6,656 nucleotides of DNA from Rhodocyclaceae bacterium (GCA_023230455.1 JALNXH010000048.1:1-6656), one strand, 5' to 3'. Counted from the stretch's first letter, positions 1 through 6,114 are shown. The notes: a model not told the origin generated them from the sequence alone. Made by a program: numbers and translations.

Positions 1-267
1 CGCGTAGCGGTGCAGATGATCGGGGATGTCGAGCAGCGGCGGCTGGAAAAAGATCGCATCGGCGCCGGCGACGGCGCGGTCGAGCGAGGCCGGATCGGTG
101 AAGTCGGCGGCGACCACGTCGACGCCGGCGAATGCCGGAGTGGCAAAGATGCCGGCCTGGCGTGTCACCGCACGGGGCGTGTGTCCGGACTTTAACAACT
201 GGCGCACCTGGGCCAGTCCCTGGCGGGAGCTGGCGTTGAATACGACGACGACTTGAGCGGCTGGCAT
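1..267 (-). CDS. NmrA-like NAD(P)-binding protein, N-terminal part (truncated by window edge)
   Basis: Reading leftward from the ATG at 267, 89 codons are open to the window edge. The product starts with a hydrophobic beta strand (VVVVF, residues 6-10), then a Rossmann-type turn NASSRQG (11-17) in place of the usual GATGxQG. Next come an amphipathic helix, HTPRAVTRQ (29-37), and the pattern GVDVVAADFTDPASLDRAVAGADAIFF (48-74), which is typical of NmrA-like and SDR5-type proteins: strand, acidic residue after the strand, then a predicted-interaction helix. Family members bind NAD(P) as redox sensors or act as atypical reductases; which applies here cannot be said without the C-terminal part. 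The start at 267 is preferred because AAGGGA lies six bases upstream. In-frame ATGs at 273 and 282 are possible but have poor ribosome-site spacing. A stop codon precedes 282. A perfect palindrome lies 77 bp upstream of the chosen start and may be its operator. Confidence 0.75.
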   Translation of the reverse strand, partial: MPAAQVVVVFNASSRQGLAQVRQLLKSGHTPRAVTRQAGIFATPAFAGVDVVAADFTDPASLDRAVAGADAIFFQPPLLDIPDHLHRYA

Positions 268-343
268 TTCCATTCCCTTCATTCAAGATGCATCAAGGTC
301 CTGCGCTCTGCTACTACAGCGGAATCTTCCCAATATTTCGGTG

Positions 344-363
344 GACATGCCATATGGCATGTC
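344..363. promoter_or_regulatory. Perfect 20-bp palindrome, candidate operator upstream of the NmrA-like gene
   Basis: GACATGCCATATGGCATGTC reads the same on both strands with no spacer. It lies about 62-77 bp upstream of the possible starts of the NmrA-like gene and downstream of the phosphotransferase stop, between that gene's start and the REP pair. A perfect dyad of this length is what dimeric repressors such as TetR-type proteins bind. No convincing -35/-10 pair could be placed beside it, and no regulator gene is in the window, so the operator role is inference. A transcribed hairpin is less natural because there would be no loop. Confidence 0.5.
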
Positions 364-378
364 GTCAGCTAGGGAAAC

Positions 379-456
379 GATTAAGTCCGTTCGCGTTGAG
401 CCTGTCGAAACGCACGCCCGTCAAATCAAGGGCTTCGACAAGCTCAGCCCGAACGG
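379..456. repeat. Inverted REP pair (TGAGCCTGTCGAA family)
   Basis: Two 23-bp arms, 387-409 and 434-456, are inverted copies matching at 20 of 23 positions (CCGTTCG..TGAGC.TGTCGAA) around a 24-base spacer. The left arm is preceded by GATTAAGT; the 15 bases 379-393 recur exactly, inverted, at 6640-6654 in the repeat at the other end of the window. Such elements are dispersed intergenic palindromes, often mobilised by REP-associated tyrosine transposases, and none of those is encoded here. It lies 23 bp past the phosphotransferase stop. The transcript could fold into a long imperfect hairpin there, protecting the 3' end or weakly terminating transcription. No T tract follows on the minus strand, so a classic terminator is not claimed. 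Confidence 0.85.
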
Positions 457-478
457 TGGGTACTTGTTCAGTGTTTTC

Positions 479-1678
479 CTAGAGTATTTCTTCCAGCGTC
501 CGGCGAAGTTCATCGAGAACGATCGGAGCGAACCCCATCACCCACGCCAGCACCAGATCCTGGTGGGTCTTGGCGCAGCGCGCCCCTCGGTATCCGGTCG
601 CATGCACCACCGCCGCTATCTTGAGGACGTTGAGCACTTTGTAGAACTTCAGCGAAGTCGGCAGGATGGGCAGGCCGGACGCTTTTTCATAGGCTTCGAA
701 AAATGCTTCCTGGGTCATCAGGCCGCCGAGCAGGTAGGTTTTCCCGTCGTCCGCCAATTGCCGATAGGGCGCGTTGGTCATGTACACGAGATCTTCATGG
801 CGGTCGCCAAGATGCGCGGTTTCCCAGTCGAGAAAGGCGGTGATGCGGTTGCTCGCCTCGTCGTAAAGGAAATTTCCGGTGCGCAGGTCGCCGTGCACGA
901 TGGAAACATGATCCAGGGTCGGAAGGTTCTGCCGCATCCAGCCGATGGCCAGACGCAGCAGCGGCATGTCCTCATGGACATCTTCTTCCCAGACGCGCTC
1001 CCACCAATTGAGCTGTAGCTCGGCCGCCGCCGTGGTGCCGACCGAGGGCTTGTCGAACGTGTCGAGCGATGCGGTGCGCCAATCAAAAAGGTGCATGGTC
1101 GCCATGTGGCTCACGAACTGCTGGCCAAGCGCAGTACGCACATCGGGAGGGAAATAGGTACCGATGCCGGAAACGCCGGAGGCTCCGTCGCTGGGCTTGG
1201 TGACGCCATCGACGAATCCATAAACGATCGCCGGATGCGGCAGAAACTTGGCTTCGGCATCGCACCAATAGGCTTGCGGAACGGGAACGTGGCCGGTCAG
1301 TGCCTGGATGACCTGAAATTCACGCCGCCGGCTGGTTTCGACAATCGATGCCGACGGTTCCATGCGCAAAATGAGCGGCGTGATCGTGCGGCCGACCCCG
1401 GGTGCATTCCACTCCAGCATGAACGACATTTGCAGCTTCGAAGCGCCCCCGGTCATCCATCGGGCTTGCGTGATCGTGAACACGTCTTTCAATTGCGTGC
1501 TCAGCAAGGCCGTCACGCCGGCCGTCAACTCTTCAAGGCTGACCGGGGTATAGGCCGGGCCGGCACGCTGCTGCAGCTTGCGCGTCAATACCCGGTCGAT
1601 CTCGGCCTCGCATGGATAGGTTCGCCGAATCTGCTCGATCCATTCGGTCGTCGGGTGATTCTTGTCAACCTTTTGCAT
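479..1678 (-). CDS. APH-family phosphotransferase (aminoglycoside kinase fold, ACAD10/11- and LvaA-like)
   Basis: This 399-residue cytoplasmic kinase-fold protein carries the catalytic motif HGDLRTGN at 262-269 (base D264, Mg ligand N269). The DFG-equivalent LDWE follows at 283-286 (D284), then GDRHEDL (291-297). The N lobe has a glycine-containing loop MTGGASKL (75-82) and LILRMEPS (102-109), where Arg replaces the usual ATP-binding Lys, as is common in the acyl-CoA-dehydrogenase-associated branch of APH proteins. That branch includes LvaA of the levulinate pathway, which phosphorylates 4-hydroxyacyl-CoA; antibiotic resistance is therefore unlikely. An internal Trp-rich segment (LNWWERVWEED, 223-233) is also typical. 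GGAGGAG lies ten bases before the ATG, supporting the start. It is the last gene of a probable operon with the SDR (99-bp gap) and SnoaL-like gene. Substrate is not determined; family call is firm. Confidence 0.88.
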   Translation of the reverse strand: MQKVDKNHPTTEWIEQIRRTYPCEAEIDRVLTRKLQQRAGPAYTPVSLEELTAGVTALLSTQLKDVFTITQARWMTGGASKLQMSFMLEWNAPGVGRTITPLILRMEPSASIVETSRRREFQVIQALTGHVPVPQAYWCDAEAKFLPHPAIVYGFVDGVTKPSDGASGVSGIGTYFPPDVRTALGQQFVSHMATMHLFDWRTASLDTFDKPSVGTTAAAELQLNWWERVWEEDVHEDMPLLRLAIGWMRQNLPTLDHVSIVHGDLRTGNFLYDEASNRITAFLDWETAHLGDRHEDLVYMTNAPYRQLADDGKTYLLGGLMTQEAFFEAYEKASGLPILPTSLKFYKVLNVLKIAAVVHATGYRGARCAKTHQDLVLAWVMGFAPIVLDELRRTLEEIL

Positions 1679-1733
1679 CGTTTGACCACTCCTCCAGAGC
1701 GTGACTTGTCAACGCCATTTTTTTAGACATGCA

Positions 1734-1769
1734 GGCGATGAGTGGCGTGAGTTTCGACGGCTCATCGCC
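1734..1769. other. 9-bp perfect inverted repeat between SDR and phosphotransferase genes
   Basis: GGCGATGAG (1734-1742) and CTCATCGCC (1761-1769) are perfect complements around 18 bases. The hairpin begins nine bases past the SDR stop. The minus strand has no T tract after it (an A-run follows instead), so it is not a standard intrinsic terminator. It could slow transcription or protect the upstream mRNA, setting different amounts of SDR and kinase. It could also be a DNA dyad for a regulator of the kinase gene. Confidence 0.45.
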
Positions 1770-1777
1770 GGGTGCGG

Positions 1778-2548
1778 TCAACCCAGAACGATACCGCCGT
1801 CGACAAGGATGTCGGTACCGGTAACGTACGAACTGTCATCCGAAGCCAGGAACAGGGCCGCACGCGCCAGCTCGTCGGATGTGCCAATCCGCTGGAGCAA
1901 TTGCAGTGGCGGAAGCGTTTTCCAGAAGGCTTCAGGATCAGCCTGCTTCGCGGCGGAATTGCGCAGCATGGGTGTATCGACCAGGCCAGGGCTGAGCGTG
2001 TTGACGCGTATGCCATGCGGCGACAATTCCATCGCCAGCGAACGCGTGAAGGCAATGACCGCGCCCTTCGATCCGATGTAGGCGCCGAGATTGGGCCAGG
2101 CAAATCCCTCGCGCGCCAACGCGGAGGTTGTGCTGATGATCGATCCTGCGCCCGCCGCCAGCATGATCGGCGCCGCAAGCTTGCAGGCGAGGAAGACGCT
2201 CTTGAAGTTGGTCGCCAGCACCCGATCCAGTTCTTCTTCGGAGGTCTCGGCCACCGTTTTCCCCGGCCCCAGGTCGGACGCATTGTTGAACAAAATATCG
2301 AGCCGACCGAAGCGTTTCATGTGTGCATCGAAAAGCGCTTCCAGGTCCTTACCTCGCGAGACATCCGTACGCACGAAGATCGCTTCGCCGCCCGCCGCAT
2401 TGATCGCCGCGGCAATCTTGTTGCCCGCATCGACACTGCGACCTACAACGGTGACCTTGGCGCCCTCCTGAGCGAACAAGTAAGCGGACGCCTCGCCGAT
2501 GCCGGACGTTGCGCCAGTGATGATTGCTGCTTTGCCTTTTAGCTTCAT
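1778..2548 (-). CDS. Short-chain dehydrogenase/reductase (classical SDR)
   Basis: A full-length 256-residue classical SDR, the usual size for the family. It has the cofactor loop TGATSGIG (11-18), TDV with D62 near the adenine, and NNAS (88-91) in place of NNAG. The catalytic set is N114, S142, Y157 and K161 (YIGSK), followed by the SPG turn (187-189) and the C-terminal VDGG. R37 and S38 after the second strand, with no acidic residue there, suggest NADP(H) rather than NAD(H). There is no signal peptide, so it acts in the cytoplasm, oxidising a secondary alcohol or reducing a ketone. AAGGAGG ends about six bases before the ATG and fixes the start. It lies 85 bp downstream of a SnoaL-like gene and 99 bp upstream of the kinase gene. 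With no copy of the conserved regulatory block of its own, it is probably transcribed from copy A. Substrate is unknown. Confidence 0.93.
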   Translation of the reverse strand: MKLKGKAAIITGATSGIGEASAYLFAQEGAKVTVVGRSVDAGNKIAAAINAAGGEAIFVRTDVSRGKDLEALFDAHMKRFGRLDILFNNASDLGPGKTVAETSEEELDRVLATNFKSVFLACKLAAPIMLAAGAGSIISTTSALAREGFAWPNLGAYIGSKGAVIAFTRSLAMELSPHGIRVNTLSPGLVDTPMLRNSAAKQADPEAFWKTLPPLQLLQRIGTSDELARAALFLASDDSSYVTGTDILVDGGIVLG

Positions 2549-2598
2549 GTTCCCCTCCTTGGGTTCCAGGTCAACGCTTTGAATTCAGACTAAGGGCC

Positions 2599-2614
2599 AC
2601 AGCGTGTCCGCTGT
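2599..2614. other. Short hairpin between SnoaL-like gene and SDR
   Basis: ACAGCG and CGCTGT form a perfect 6-bp stem with a 4-base loop in the 85-bp gap between the SnoaL-like stop and the SDR start. No T tract follows on the minus strand, so it should not stop the operon transcript. A role in mRNA processing or stability is possible but unproven. Confidence 0.3.
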
Positions 2615-2633
2615 TATTCGGAAACGCTGCATC

Positions 2634-3047
2634 TCACGCCGGGAAGGCCATCTCTCCGGTGAATTCGAGAATCTCGAACGGGTCCAGATACTCGCGGACG
2701 GCTTGAATCTTTCCATCACGGACCACGAACATCATGTGATAAAAGTTGTGGTATTTCTTTCCATCGGCTGTTTCACCGAATGATTCCGCTTCCACTGCCA
2801 CACGGTCATCCTCCGCCGTGATGACATTCGGCACCCAGCGAAACTTGGCCATGACGCTAAAGAATCCTTTGATCTGCTCGGTGAATGCCGATTTTGATTT
2901 TGCGCCGGCATAGGCAAAACGTCGCGGTTCGCCTATCAAAGTCCATACCGCATCGTCGGCGACCAGGGCCAAGGCCTTGTCGATATCGGTGAGGGTGAAA
3001 TTTTTGAATACTCTGAGTACGACGGCTTTGTTCTCTTCAATATCCAC
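2634..3047 (-). CDS. SnoaL-like (NTF2-fold) protein, paralogue 1, GTG start
   Basis: A 137-residue NTF2/SnoaL-fold protein with no signal peptide. The diagnostic features are the helical start (IEENKAVVLRVFKNF, 3-17), ADDAVWTLIGE (30-40), the strand RVAVEAESFGET (82-93), and NFYHMMFVVRDGKIQAVREYLD (101-122). The family includes polyketide cyclases, ketosteroid isomerases and epoxide hydrolases, so a small cone-shaped pocket acting on a hydrophobic substrate is expected; the reaction is unknown. The frame can be extended to a TTG at 3062, but GGAGGAG would then lie inside the gene. A GTG at 3047 has that ribosome site six bases upstream and aligns with the start of the paralogue next door (VDIEENK against MSIEENK), so 3047 is chosen. 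Copy A of the conserved block ends about 37 bp upstream. It is probably the first gene of an operon with the SDR and kinase. Confidence 0.88.
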   Translation of the reverse strand: MDIEENKAVVLRVFKNFTLTDIDKALALVADDAVWTLIGEPRRFAYAGAKSKSAFTEQIKGFFSVMAKFRWVPNVITAEDDRVAVEAESFGETADGKKYHNFYHMMFVVRDGKIQAVREYLDPFEILEFTGEMAFPA

Positions 3048-3084
3048 GACATACTCCTCCAATGCGAAGCGAACCTAAAAGGAC

Positions 3085-3166
3085 TTTTCTCAACAGAATT
3101 CAGTTTGCCTAGAAGTCCGGGAAGCCCGATAGAACAATCCTGCTTATTTCTTGCCTAATTTGCCGA
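3085..3166 (-). promoter_or_regulatory. Conserved regulatory block, copy A (upstream of SnoaL-like paralogue 1)
   Basis: Read on the minus strand, the block begins with a 24-bp core from TAGGCAAGAAAT to AGCAGGATTGT (3157-3134). A less conserved stretch follows, then CTTCTAGGCAAACTGA (centred near 3107) and TTGAGAA. It aligns without gaps to the copies at 3692-3773 and 6145-6226, and 33 bases (3128-3160) are identical to copy C. The motif TAGGCA occurs twice, 46 bp apart, in this copy. Placement just upstream of a gene, in gene orientation, fits an activator site plus promoter. No regulator is visible and no textbook sigma-70 hexamers stand out, so the exact promoter position is not called. 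Confidence 0.8.
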
Positions 3167-3195
3167 CGTGACACAGAGGCCTCCAAGCCTGCCGG

Positions 3196-3600
3196 CTAGT
3201 CGAAGAACACTTCCTTCACATGCATGGTGTCGAGGTATTCCCTGACGGATAGAACCTTTCCGTCCAGAAATTCCATCAAAAAATGATATTGGTTGCGGTA
3301 CACCTTGCCCGCCGCCGTTTCCCCATAAGATTCCGCTTCCACGGCGACGCGATTTTCTTCTGCCGTGAGCTTTGTGGGCGTGACCCGAATCCCTTTCGGA
3401 ACGTTGGCGCCAATCGCCCTGATCAAGGGCATGACATCCGCCTTCGTCCTTAGTCCGGCGCACGTGAGCTTTTCTGGATCCCCGGCTATCCAATAAGTGA
3501 AGTCGTCGTGCATCATCGCTTCGGCAGCGTCGTAATCCTTCTTTGAGAAGTGCTCCCAAAAGGTAGCAACCAGCTTCTTGTTTTCCTCGATGCTCATCAT
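3196..3600 (-). CDS. SnoaL-like (NTF2-fold) protein, paralogue 2
   Basis: A 134-residue relative of the protein at 2634-3047. They share IEENK at the N terminus and RVAVEAES(F/Y)GETA.GK at 84-99, then a YH..... .DGK ...VREYLD pattern ending at 124; the N-terminal half and the pocket-lining middle differ much more. The divergence implies an old duplication with different substrates, or a heteromer, rather than a recent copy. No signal peptide is present. AGGAG lies five to eight bases before two successive ATGs (3600 and 3597); either could be used, and the second matches the start of the paralogue. It has its own copy (B) of the conserved regulatory block, with a 91-bp leader containing a hairpin. 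The stop at 3196 is followed within 30 bp by copy A, with no strong terminator between. Catalytic role unknown. Confidence 0.88.
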   Translation of the reverse strand: MMSIEENKKLVATFWEHFSKKDYDAAEAMMHDDFTYWIAGDPEKLTCAGLRTKADVMPLIRAIGANVPKGIRVTPTKLTAEENRVAVEAESYGETAAGKVYRNQYHFLMEFLDGKVLSVREYLDTMHVKEVFFD

Positions 3601-3627
3601 GCATTCTCCTTTGGTGAGTCAAACCGA

Positions 3628-3652
3628 TCCGCATCGCTGGCGCGCATGCGGA
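3628..3652 (-). other. Hairpin in the leader of SnoaL-like paralogue 2
   Basis: TCCGCAT (3628-3634) and ATGCGGA (3646-3652) are perfect complements with an 11-base GC-rich loop. The element lies between copy B and the start codon, so it should be in the 5' untranslated RNA. It is about 28 bp upstream of the ATG and leaves the ribosome site free. It could affect mRNA stability or translation, but no known riboswitch is recognised. Confidence 0.3.
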
Positions 3653-3691
3653 CGGGGGTTTCGTTCGTACGAGCCACTGACAAACGAATGC

Positions 3692-3773
3692 TGTTTTCAA
3701 TCGAACTCAGTCTGCCTAGAAGAGCACAGCGGCGGATATCACAATCCTGCTTATTTCTTGCCTAGTCCAACGA
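3692..3773 (-). promoter_or_regulatory. Conserved regulatory block, copy B (upstream of SnoaL-like paralogue 2)
   Basis: This copy holds the same 24-bp core as copy A (3764-3741 on the minus strand) and a nearly identical second segment (CTTCTAGGCAGACTGA). It lies exactly 607 bp from copy A with no insertion or deletion across the block. The stretch between the two conserved segments differs from copy A at many positions although its length is constant, which suggests fixed spacing on the helix is what matters. The promoter-proximal edge is 91 bp from the ATG at 3600. It also lies only 61 bp past the stop of the PQQ dehydrogenase gene. Confidence 0.8.
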
Positions 3774-3834
3774 AGATTTTGGGTAAGTGAAGGCCTTGCT
3801 ATCGTTCATCTTGAAGGTGGCGTCACATCCATGC

Positions 3835-5916
3835 TCAGAGCGTCGGACTCCTGGCGCCGAGCTTGAACACCCACAAGGTGGTCGCGCCTCCAGGATTCTT
3901 GATCTCCGGCGTCAAGGGCTGCCAGACGATGTCGATCGCTCCACCACCCCCCGTGGTGATCGACACATACTGGGTACCATCCCGGGCGAAGGTGATCGGG
4001 AATCCGTTGGGCGTCATGTCGAGACGGATCTGCCACAGAGGTTTGCCGGTGGCGCTCTCCACGGCCCGGAACCAGCGATCGCGCGAGCCTTCGAAAATCA
4101 CCCCGCCTGCCGTCGCAAGTACGGCGCTGGCCGCTGGCGCCCGGCGTCGCTGGCGCCATTCCACCTTGCGGGTTTCCAGGTTCAGCGCCGCCACCTGGCC
4201 GAAGTTGCCGTCGCTGTCGGGACGCGCCCGTACCGTGTATTGGATGTCCCATCCTTCGCCCGGCTTCCAAAGCAGATCCATGCACGATTCGGCCATCGGC
4301 AGGAACATCGTCCTTGTCGTCGGATCGTAAGCCGTCGCGGGCCAGTTGCGGGCACCGCCGGCGAACGGACAGACGAGCTTGGCCTTGCCAGCCTCGGGCT
4401 CCAGGGCAGGGTCGGTTGTTTTGCGGCCGGTTACCGGATCGATTGCCGTGACCAGGTTTTGCAAGCCCATGTCGTAGGAAAAAAGATAGCGCCCGGTTTT
4501 GGCATCGACGGCGTCCATGATCCCCAGTTTCCCGACCGTCACCACCATCCGGGTGTCGCCCTGCGCGGTGGGCAACGTGACTAGCGTGCGCTCGAATACC
4601 CAGTCCAGGTCCCACACTTCTCTCGCTTGGTGCTGGTAGTGCCAAACCAGCGCTCCGCTGTCCGGATTCAGCGCCAGAGTGGTGTCGGTATAGAGCGCAT
4701 CGGCCGAGTCTTCCTTCGCTGGCTTCGGTTCCATCAAAGGAGCGATGTGGTAGGTCTGGGCGGTGCCGAAATAGACTAGGCCGGTATCGCTATCGTAGGT
4801 TCCGGAAACCCAGACCGAACCGCCGAAACGCTTGGACAGAGGCGCACCGTTCCATGTGTCGCCCCCCGGTTCGCCGGGTCGCGCGATGGTGTTGAAGCGC
4901 CAGGCTTCCTTGCCCGTCACCGCATCAAGAGCGACGATGAAGCAGCCGCCGGGATTGTCCACCCCGGAACATCCGGAAATGCCCTGCATCACCTTGCCGC
5001 GCGCCACGACCGGCCCGCCGGTCATGCGCATCGCGCCGACGGTCTTGTCCACCTTGTGGTCCCAAATCACCTTGCCGTTGCGAACGTCGAGGGCGATCAG
5101 GTGATTATCCAGCGTCGGTACGAAGAGCGAGGTGCCATAGATCGCCATGTTCTTGGGATTGGTCAGCGGCGGACCCCGCGGCGGCAAGGGATCGACGACA
5201 CGGGAAAATTTCCACAACAGGTCGCCTGTGGCAACGTCCAGCGCCTGTACGGTCCCCGCGCTGTCGATGAACATAACGCCGTCGTGTACCAAGGGCGTGA
5301 TCTGATTGGTGCCGGCAGGCAGTTTCAGCGCCCAGGCAACCTCCAGCCGGTCTGCATTGCCGCTCGTGATTTGTCGCAGCGGGCTGAACCCCTGGCCATC
5401 CTCGGTCCGTCGCCAGTGCAGCCAGTCCTCGCCTGGAGGATCGTGCAACATCGAGTCGGATACCGCGCGGATCGCCGCCAGCTTCGCTTCTCGATCCTGC
5501 CTCACGGCACGAAACTGCGGATCTTCATTGACGTCGGCGGCGCCGGTACCGCCTGCCGATGCCGCGGCGTATTCGCCGGTCCGCACTGCGGCGGTTTTGC
5601 CGAGAGCGCGCATGTGGTTACGCGCCAGGATCAGGTTGGTCAGATCGACGTAGGTCTTGGCATCGAGCCCCCCCGGTTTTGACGGCGGCATCGTGGAAGC
5701 AACAAAGCCGAGCAGGGCTTCGGCACCCTTCGCGGCCCATTTTTCCTGGAAGGCCTTGCCCGAAACAGGAGGACCGAGGGCTCCGCCAAGCTTGGCGCCA
5801 TGGCAGGCCGCGCAATTCGCAGCGAATACCGCCTTTGTGGACGATGCAGCCAATCCGGCCAGTGGTACGAACGCCAATCCGGCCAGCGCGACAACGCTCC
5901 GAGATAATTTCAGCAT
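3835..5916 (-). CDS. Quinohaemoprotein (PQQ-dependent) alcohol dehydrogenase with N-terminal cytochrome c domain
   Basis: A 693-residue periplasmic enzyme. Residues 1 to about 24 form a Sec signal peptide (KLSR, hydrophobic core, AGLAA). A cytochrome c domain follows with CAACH (35-39) and probable axial Met M76 in STMPP. After a linker (about 105-160), a PQQ propeller runs to the end. Its W-type repeats include ALDVATGDLLW, ALDVRNGKVIW, ALDAVTGKEAWRF and AVESATGKPLW. Active-site candidates are D436 (and D438) in EVWDLDW, K463 in GKLGIMDAVDAKTGR, and NWP at 524-526. The C-terminal NGFPITFARDGTQYVSITTGGGG segment is classic for PQQ alcohol dehydrogenases. The haem domain precedes the propeller, the reverse of type II ethanol dehydrogenases and like polyvinyl-alcohol dehydrogenases. 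The vicinal Cys pair is replaced by C316 and C325, and the usual GTGN is GTAQ (384-387). AGGAG six bases before the ATG supports the start. It needs exported PQQ and calcium. Expression is probably from copy C. Alcohol substrate unknown. Confidence 0.93.
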   Translation of the reverse strand: MLKLSRSVVALAGLAFVPLAGLAASSTKAVFAANCAACHGAKLGGALGPPVSGKAFQEKWAAKGAEALLGFVASTMPPSKPGGLDAKTYVDLTNLILARNHMRALGKTAAVRTGEYAAASAGGTGAADVNEDPQFRAVRQDREAKLAAIRAVSDSMLHDPPGEDWLHWRRTEDGQGFSPLRQITSGNADRLEVAWALKLPAGTNQITPLVHDGVMFIDSAGTVQALDVATGDLLWKFSRVVDPLPPRGPPLTNPKNMAIYGTSLFVPTLDNHLIALDVRNGKVIWDHKVDKTVGAMRMTGGPVVARGKVMQGISGCSGVDNPGGCFIVALDAVTGKEAWRFNTIARPGEPGGDTWNGAPLSKRFGGSVWVSGTYDSDTGLVYFGTAQTYHIAPLMEPKPAKEDSADALYTDTTLALNPDSGALVWHYQHQAREVWDLDWVFERTLVTLPTAQGDTRMVVTVGKLGIMDAVDAKTGRYLFSYDMGLQNLVTAIDPVTGRKTTDPALEPEAGKAKLVCPFAGGARNWPATAYDPTTRTMFLPMAESCMDLLWKPGEGWDIQYTVRARPDSDGNFGQVAALNLETRKVEWRQRRRAPAASAVLATAGGVIFEGSRDRWFRAVESATGKPLWQIRLDMTPNGFPITFARDGTQYVSITTGGGGAIDIVWQPLTPEIKNPGGATTLWVFKLGARSPTL

Positions 5917-6076
5917 TCCATTCTCCTGTGTCGGTTATCCGTTTTCGGGGGGGCTGTTTCTTCACCCATTTTCAGTTCGATTTAGTTGCGGCCAAACCAT
6001 CGCCGGAATGACGATCAAGGCACTCAATTTCGAAACGAATAGCCCAAAGCCGATTGCAGCGCTGGAAGCGCCACAA

Positions 6077-6106
6077 CGATGTAGCAGATCGCGATGCAGC
6101 AGATCG
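6077..6106. repeat. Tandem 15-bp direct repeat in the PQQ dehydrogenase leader
   Basis: CGATGTAGCAGATCG (6077-6091) is followed at once by CGATGCAGCAGATCG (6092-6106), 14 of 15 bases identical. The pair lies between copy C and the PQQ dehydrogenase start, about 160-190 bp upstream of the ATG. Tandem sites of this size can bind an activator or repressor, but simple duplication cannot be excluded. Confidence 0.5.
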
Positions 6107-6114
6107 GTGAGATT

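Noticed and set aside
379..456. A CRISPR array or rho-independent terminator at the inverted repeat
   Set aside because: There are only two inverted arms rather than regularly spaced direct repeats, and no T tract follows on either strand.
341..1018. 225-residue plus-strand open frame opposite the phosphotransferase gene
   Set aside because: It lies antisense to a gene with all kinase motifs; its product has no recognisable domain. Long antisense frames are common in GC-rich coding DNA.
479..1678. Aminoglycoside resistance function for the APH-fold protein
   Set aside because: The N-lobe Arg and overall pattern match the acyl-CoA-dehydrogenase-associated branch, and the neighbours are metabolic.
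1707..1712. TTGACA on the minus strand upstream of the phosphotransferase gene as a -35 box
   Set aside because: No -10-like hexamer lies 16-18 bases downstream; that space is taken up by the ribosome site region.
1772..2542. 256-residue plus-strand open frame covering the SDR gene
   Set aside because: It mirrors the SDR reading frame on the other strand, the product is Arg-rich and domain-free, and the SDR motifs are decisive for the minus strand.
3176..3183. GAGGCCTC dyad as a terminator after SnoaL-like paralogue 2
   Set aside because: The stem is too short and there is no T tract on the minus strand.
3806..4645. 279-residue minus-strand frame inside the PQQ dehydrogenase gene
   Set aside because: It overlaps the propeller coding sequence in another phase and its Gly/Arg/His-rich product shows no family motif.
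5056..5682. 208-residue plus-strand frame opposite the PQQ dehydrogenase N-terminal half
   Set aside because: Antisense to the cytochrome c and first propeller blades; no ribosome site or motif.
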